Part shown: piece by piece, positions 13,655 through 15,480 of the stretch
Numbering within the stretch: the stretch's first letter is position 1
How the letters are laid out: the number at the start of each line of letters is the position of its first letter
From: Dehalococcoidia bacterium
GTDB taxonomy: Bacteria > Chloroflexota > Dehalococcoidia > GIF9 > AB-539-J10
DNA length: 15,480 nucleotides
Assembly: GCA_030603485.1 (NCBI GenBank)
Contig: JAUVXS010000023.1
Location: 1 to 15,480 of the forward strand
Reading direction: 5' to 3'
The notes under the pieces: generated by a model
What the model was told of the DNA's origin: nothing
Seen by the model: only the letters and a program-made list of their open reading frames with translations
The model's database searches: none
Program-made: the position numbers and the translations under genes

Positions 13655-13945
13655 ATGTCACATGCAGGTGGAATCACTAAACCCAAACATGGGGAAAAGA
13701 TGATTGAAGTCAAAATCAAGTTCTGGACCAATGATATTGCCAACAGAGAAGGGTATATTATGCCGAAGCACGCTTGGGGATCAGGCGTTGTATACATGGA
13801 GCGCAATGAATCTCACGGCATTATCCCGAGGAATCCTCGTCACTTCCACTCATTGATGGACATATCTAGCGTTATAGAAAAAGTATTAATACAGCACGAG
13901 ATAACGCTTAATAAAGACCGGGTCATGGAGAAGTACTTAGAATAG
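13655..13945 (+). CDS. Uncharacterised 96-residue protein, second gene of the island cassette
   Basis: The start ATG 13655 is fixed by GAGGAGG six bases upstream; an upstream TTG at 13640 lies inside that ribosome site and is rejected. The N-terminal half appears beta-rich (MIEVKIKFWTNDIA, GYIMPKHAWGSGVVYMERNE), the C-terminal half helical (SLMDISSVIEKVLIQHEITL, NKDRVMEKYLE). Several His, Asn and Trp residues cluster in the middle (KHAWGSG, ESHGIIPRNPRHFH), which might form an active or binding site. I cannot name a family. Four bases after the stop the second integrase relic begins, so the cassette appears to be cargo between an integrase and a tRNA. Confidence 0.75.
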   Translation: MSHAGGITKPKHGEKMIEVKIKFWTNDIANREGYIMPKHAWGSGVVYMERNESHGIIPRNPRHFHSLMDISSVIEKVLIQHEITLNKDRVMEKYLE

Positions 13946-13948
13946 ATC

Positions 13949-14107
13949 CGGAGTGGGCTAAGGCATGCCAGTATTCAGACAACCCTTGATACTTATTCTC
14001 ACGTAGCCCTTGGACTCTAGGAGGCCGCGGCTGCCCATTTTGATAAACTGGTCTCCCAAAAGTATAATGATACCTGTGAAAACGAGCTTGTTGAAAGGCA
14101 TTATTAG
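13949..14107 (+). pseudogene. Tyrosine recombinase (integrase) C-terminal relic 2
   Basis: The frame from 13949 reads RSGLRHASIQTTLDTYSHVA, LGL, in-frame TAG (14018), EAAAAHFDKLVSQKYNDTCE, NELVERHY, TAG (14105). It matches the LGHASIQTTLDTYSHVAPGLQEAAAA end of tyrosine recombinases, with the TAG in place of the usual Gln codon CAG and the nucleophilic Tyr of DTYSH retained. It differs from relic 1 (LGL/PGL, own C-terminal tail), so two related integrases have been here. The catalytic Arg and HxxR blocks are missing. Confidence 0.85.
14040..14068 (+). promoter_or_regulatory. Promoter for tRNA-Ser(CGA) inside the integrase relic
   Basis: TTGATA (14040-14045), 17 bases, TATAAT (14063-14068). 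Expected start near 14075, 77 bases before the tRNA. It sits within the coding remnant of the recombinase, so the tRNA may now be transcribed from element-derived DNA. A TTGACA at 14130 has no matching -10. Confidence 0.6.
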
Positions 14108-14151
14108 CATGAACGCTTTATGTAAAGCTTTGACAGTTGAAATTAGCTTTG

Positions 14152-14239
14152 GGAGAGGTGACCGAGTGGTTGAAGGTGCCGCTCTCGAAAAGCGGTAGGC
14201 AGAAATGCCTCGTGGGTTCGAATCCCACCCTCTCCGCCA
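14152..14239 (+). tRNA. tRNA-Ser (anticodon CGA)
   Basis: Complete: acceptor GGAGAGG/CCTCTCC fully paired, anticodon loop CTCGAAA (CGA, reads TCG), long class II variable arm, T arm GTGGG-TTCGAAT-CCCAC, discriminator G and encoded CCA. Its first three quarters are nearly duplicated at 12944, and its last 29 bases are identical to those of the following tRNA-Ser(GGA). Confidence 0.96.
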
Positions 14240-14368
14240 GGGTGACATGTGGTAAACGAAGGTAAAAAATTGAAGAATATACCAAATAGGAGAGGCTGCT
14301 AAGAAGTTATGTGAAGTTAGAGGAAACCACAAAGGAGCCAGGGCTAAATAGCGGCTGAAGTATATCGC

Positions 14369-14456
<88 letters not shown>

Positions 14457-14602
14457 ATAACAAGCAATGTATCTTGCAAAAGGTCGGGATTTTGTATAGG
14501 CTTATTGGGTTGGAGGATAGTGTTTTAATCGTGATGACAAATCTTGCGAGTCTTCCTGTTGACTCTTGAAAACCTACAATTACTTTGGTGACCTAACTGA
14601 CA

Positions 14603-15480
14603 ATGAGAGAAGGCAAGGGAGTTAATAAAGCCGCCGGTCCAGCTAGTTCTGATTTAAATCCATCTGATCAGGGCACCGAGACGGAGAAATATTATCATAA
14701 CCTTCTGGCTTTGAGTCGAGTCTCGGCGGCAATCAGCGGTCTGCAAGAGTTGGATGATATTCTCAAGATTGGCCTGGATAATGTGCTTAACATCATGAAC
14801 GGAACCGTTGGAGGAATAATGCTCCTGGATGAGCAGAGTCAGACGTTATCCTACCGTGTTTATCACGGTCTGTCTGATAAGTATGCTGAAGAGGTGCGTC
14901 TCAGACTTGGTCAAGGAATCGCAGGAAAGGTAGCTCAAAGCGGTAGGTCAGTGCTATCGGAGGATATCTCCTCAGAACCAGATGCTGCTTGGCTTGATCT
15001 AGTAAGTTCAGAGGGTTTAAGGGGATTCATCAGCGTTCCTCTCCGGGCGAAAGATAATGTTCTAGGGGTGATGAATGTTGCTAGCCATGTGCCACAGCGA
15101 TTCACCAAAGAAGATATGCATCTCTTGCACTCGATTGGGGATCAACTTGGTACAGCCATCGAGCAGGCAAGACTGCACGAGCGGCTAAGAAAGGCACGGG
15201 AAAGATTACGCAAACTTGCACGACAGAATCTTGTAGCAGAGGAGGAGGAACGGAGGAGGATTGCCCGTGAGCTACACGATGAGACCAGTCAATCGCTCTC
15301 TGGGATAGCACTTCAGCTAGAAGCGCTGATGGAAATGTCCGCGAGGTCAGGTAATCAAGATGCTGAATTCATTGCTGGAATGAAGAAAGTCCAATCGCTG
15401 ACAGTGCAGGTACATAAGGAAGTAAGTAGGGTAATTTCCAATCTCCACCCTGCTGTATTGGATACGCTGGGGTTAGTCGC
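14603..15480 (+). CDS. GAF-domain sensor histidine kinase (HisKA_3 type), cut by the window end
   Basis: At least 292 residues and still open at the edge. After a hydrophilic N-terminus, a GAF domain covers about 48-185 (GGIMLLDE, LGQGIAGKVAQSGRSVLSED, GFISVPLRAKDNVLGVMNVA). A charged coiled coil follows (RLHERLRKARERLRKLARQN), then the dimerisation/phosphoacceptor region EEERRRIARELHDETSQSLS with His225, typical of NarX/DegS/LiaS-like kinases that pair with NarL-type regulators. STHPAV-like LHPAVLDTLGL follows. The ATPase domain and a partner regulator should lie beyond the window. No membrane segment is seen, so it should be cytoplasmic. ATG 14603 is preceded in frame by TAA two codons earlier; the ribosome site is weak. 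Confidence 0.9.
   Translation, partial: MREGKGVNKAAGPASSDLNPSDQGTETEKYYHNLLALSRVSAAISGLQELDDILKIGLDNVLNIMNGTVGGIMLLDEQSQTLSYRVYHGLSDKYAEEVRLRLGQGIAGKVAQSGRSVLSEDISSEPDAAWLDLVSSEGLRGFISVPLRAKDNVLGVMNVASHVPQRFTKEDMHLLHSIGDQLGTAIEQARLHERLRKARERLRKLARQNLVAEEEERRRIARELHDETSQSLSGIALQLEALMEMSARSGNQDAEFIAGMKKVQSLTVQVHKEVSRVISNLHPAVLDTLGLV

Noticed and set aside
11196..14020. TAG recoding (for example pyrrolysine), since three of four relics and truncated feoB are interrupted by TAG
   Set aside because: TAG ends the intact cotH, DUF4956, VTC, J-domain and 96-residue genes, the fourth relic is broken by TAA, and readthrough would not restore full-length proteins.

Overview
The window reads as a chromosomal piece of a strictly anaerobic bacterium of moderate G+C. 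Pyruvate:ferredoxin oxidoreductase split into four subunits, an anaerobic ferrous-iron uptake operon and the style of the dispersed repeats would suit a Chloroflexota/Dehalococcoidia-like lineage. That placement is inference; no rRNA or other decisive marker is present.

Left part (1-6694), all genes on the minus strand. A DtxR-family repressor, feoA and feoB form an iron operon. It has a TTGACA-17-TATAAT promoter whose start region lies under a perfect 24-bp palindrome, so it is very likely autoregulated. FeoB stops after about 360 residues, at the first Gate motif, beside a hairpin at the window edge. Next come two palindromic repeat structures, tRNA-Pro(TGG), the porG-porD-porA-porB operon with overlapping or near-abutting genes, tRNA-Arg(CCG) just upstream of porG, and a CaCA-family cation exchanger.

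Middle (6695-10859). A repeat of the same family as the one near 2.05 kb precedes a lipoprotein of the CotH kinase-like family carrying a C-terminal PsbP-like domain. Convergent with it is a two-gene operon, VTC-domain protein then DUF4956 membrane protein. CotH, VTC and DUF4956 are known genomic partners, so this is probably one surface or polyphosphate-linked module.

Right part (10860-14600) is a decaying accessory zone. It holds small gene relics that I translated directly: a maleylpyruvate-isomerase/DinB-like N-terminus, a transglutaminase-like N-terminus just upstream of a J-domain protein, and two different tyrosine-recombinase C-terminal tails. Each recombinase tail lies upstream of a copy of tRNA-Ser(CGA). 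The first tRNA copy is chimeric, with a 3' acceptor strand that cannot pair. The second is intact and is followed by tRNA-Ser(GGA). Between the two copies sits a two-gene cassette of unknown function behind a consensus promoter. This looks like the scar of one or more integrations at a tRNA-Ser gene.

Right edge (14603-15480): the start of a GAF-containing sensor histidine kinase of the NarL-partner (HisKA_3) type, cut off by the window.
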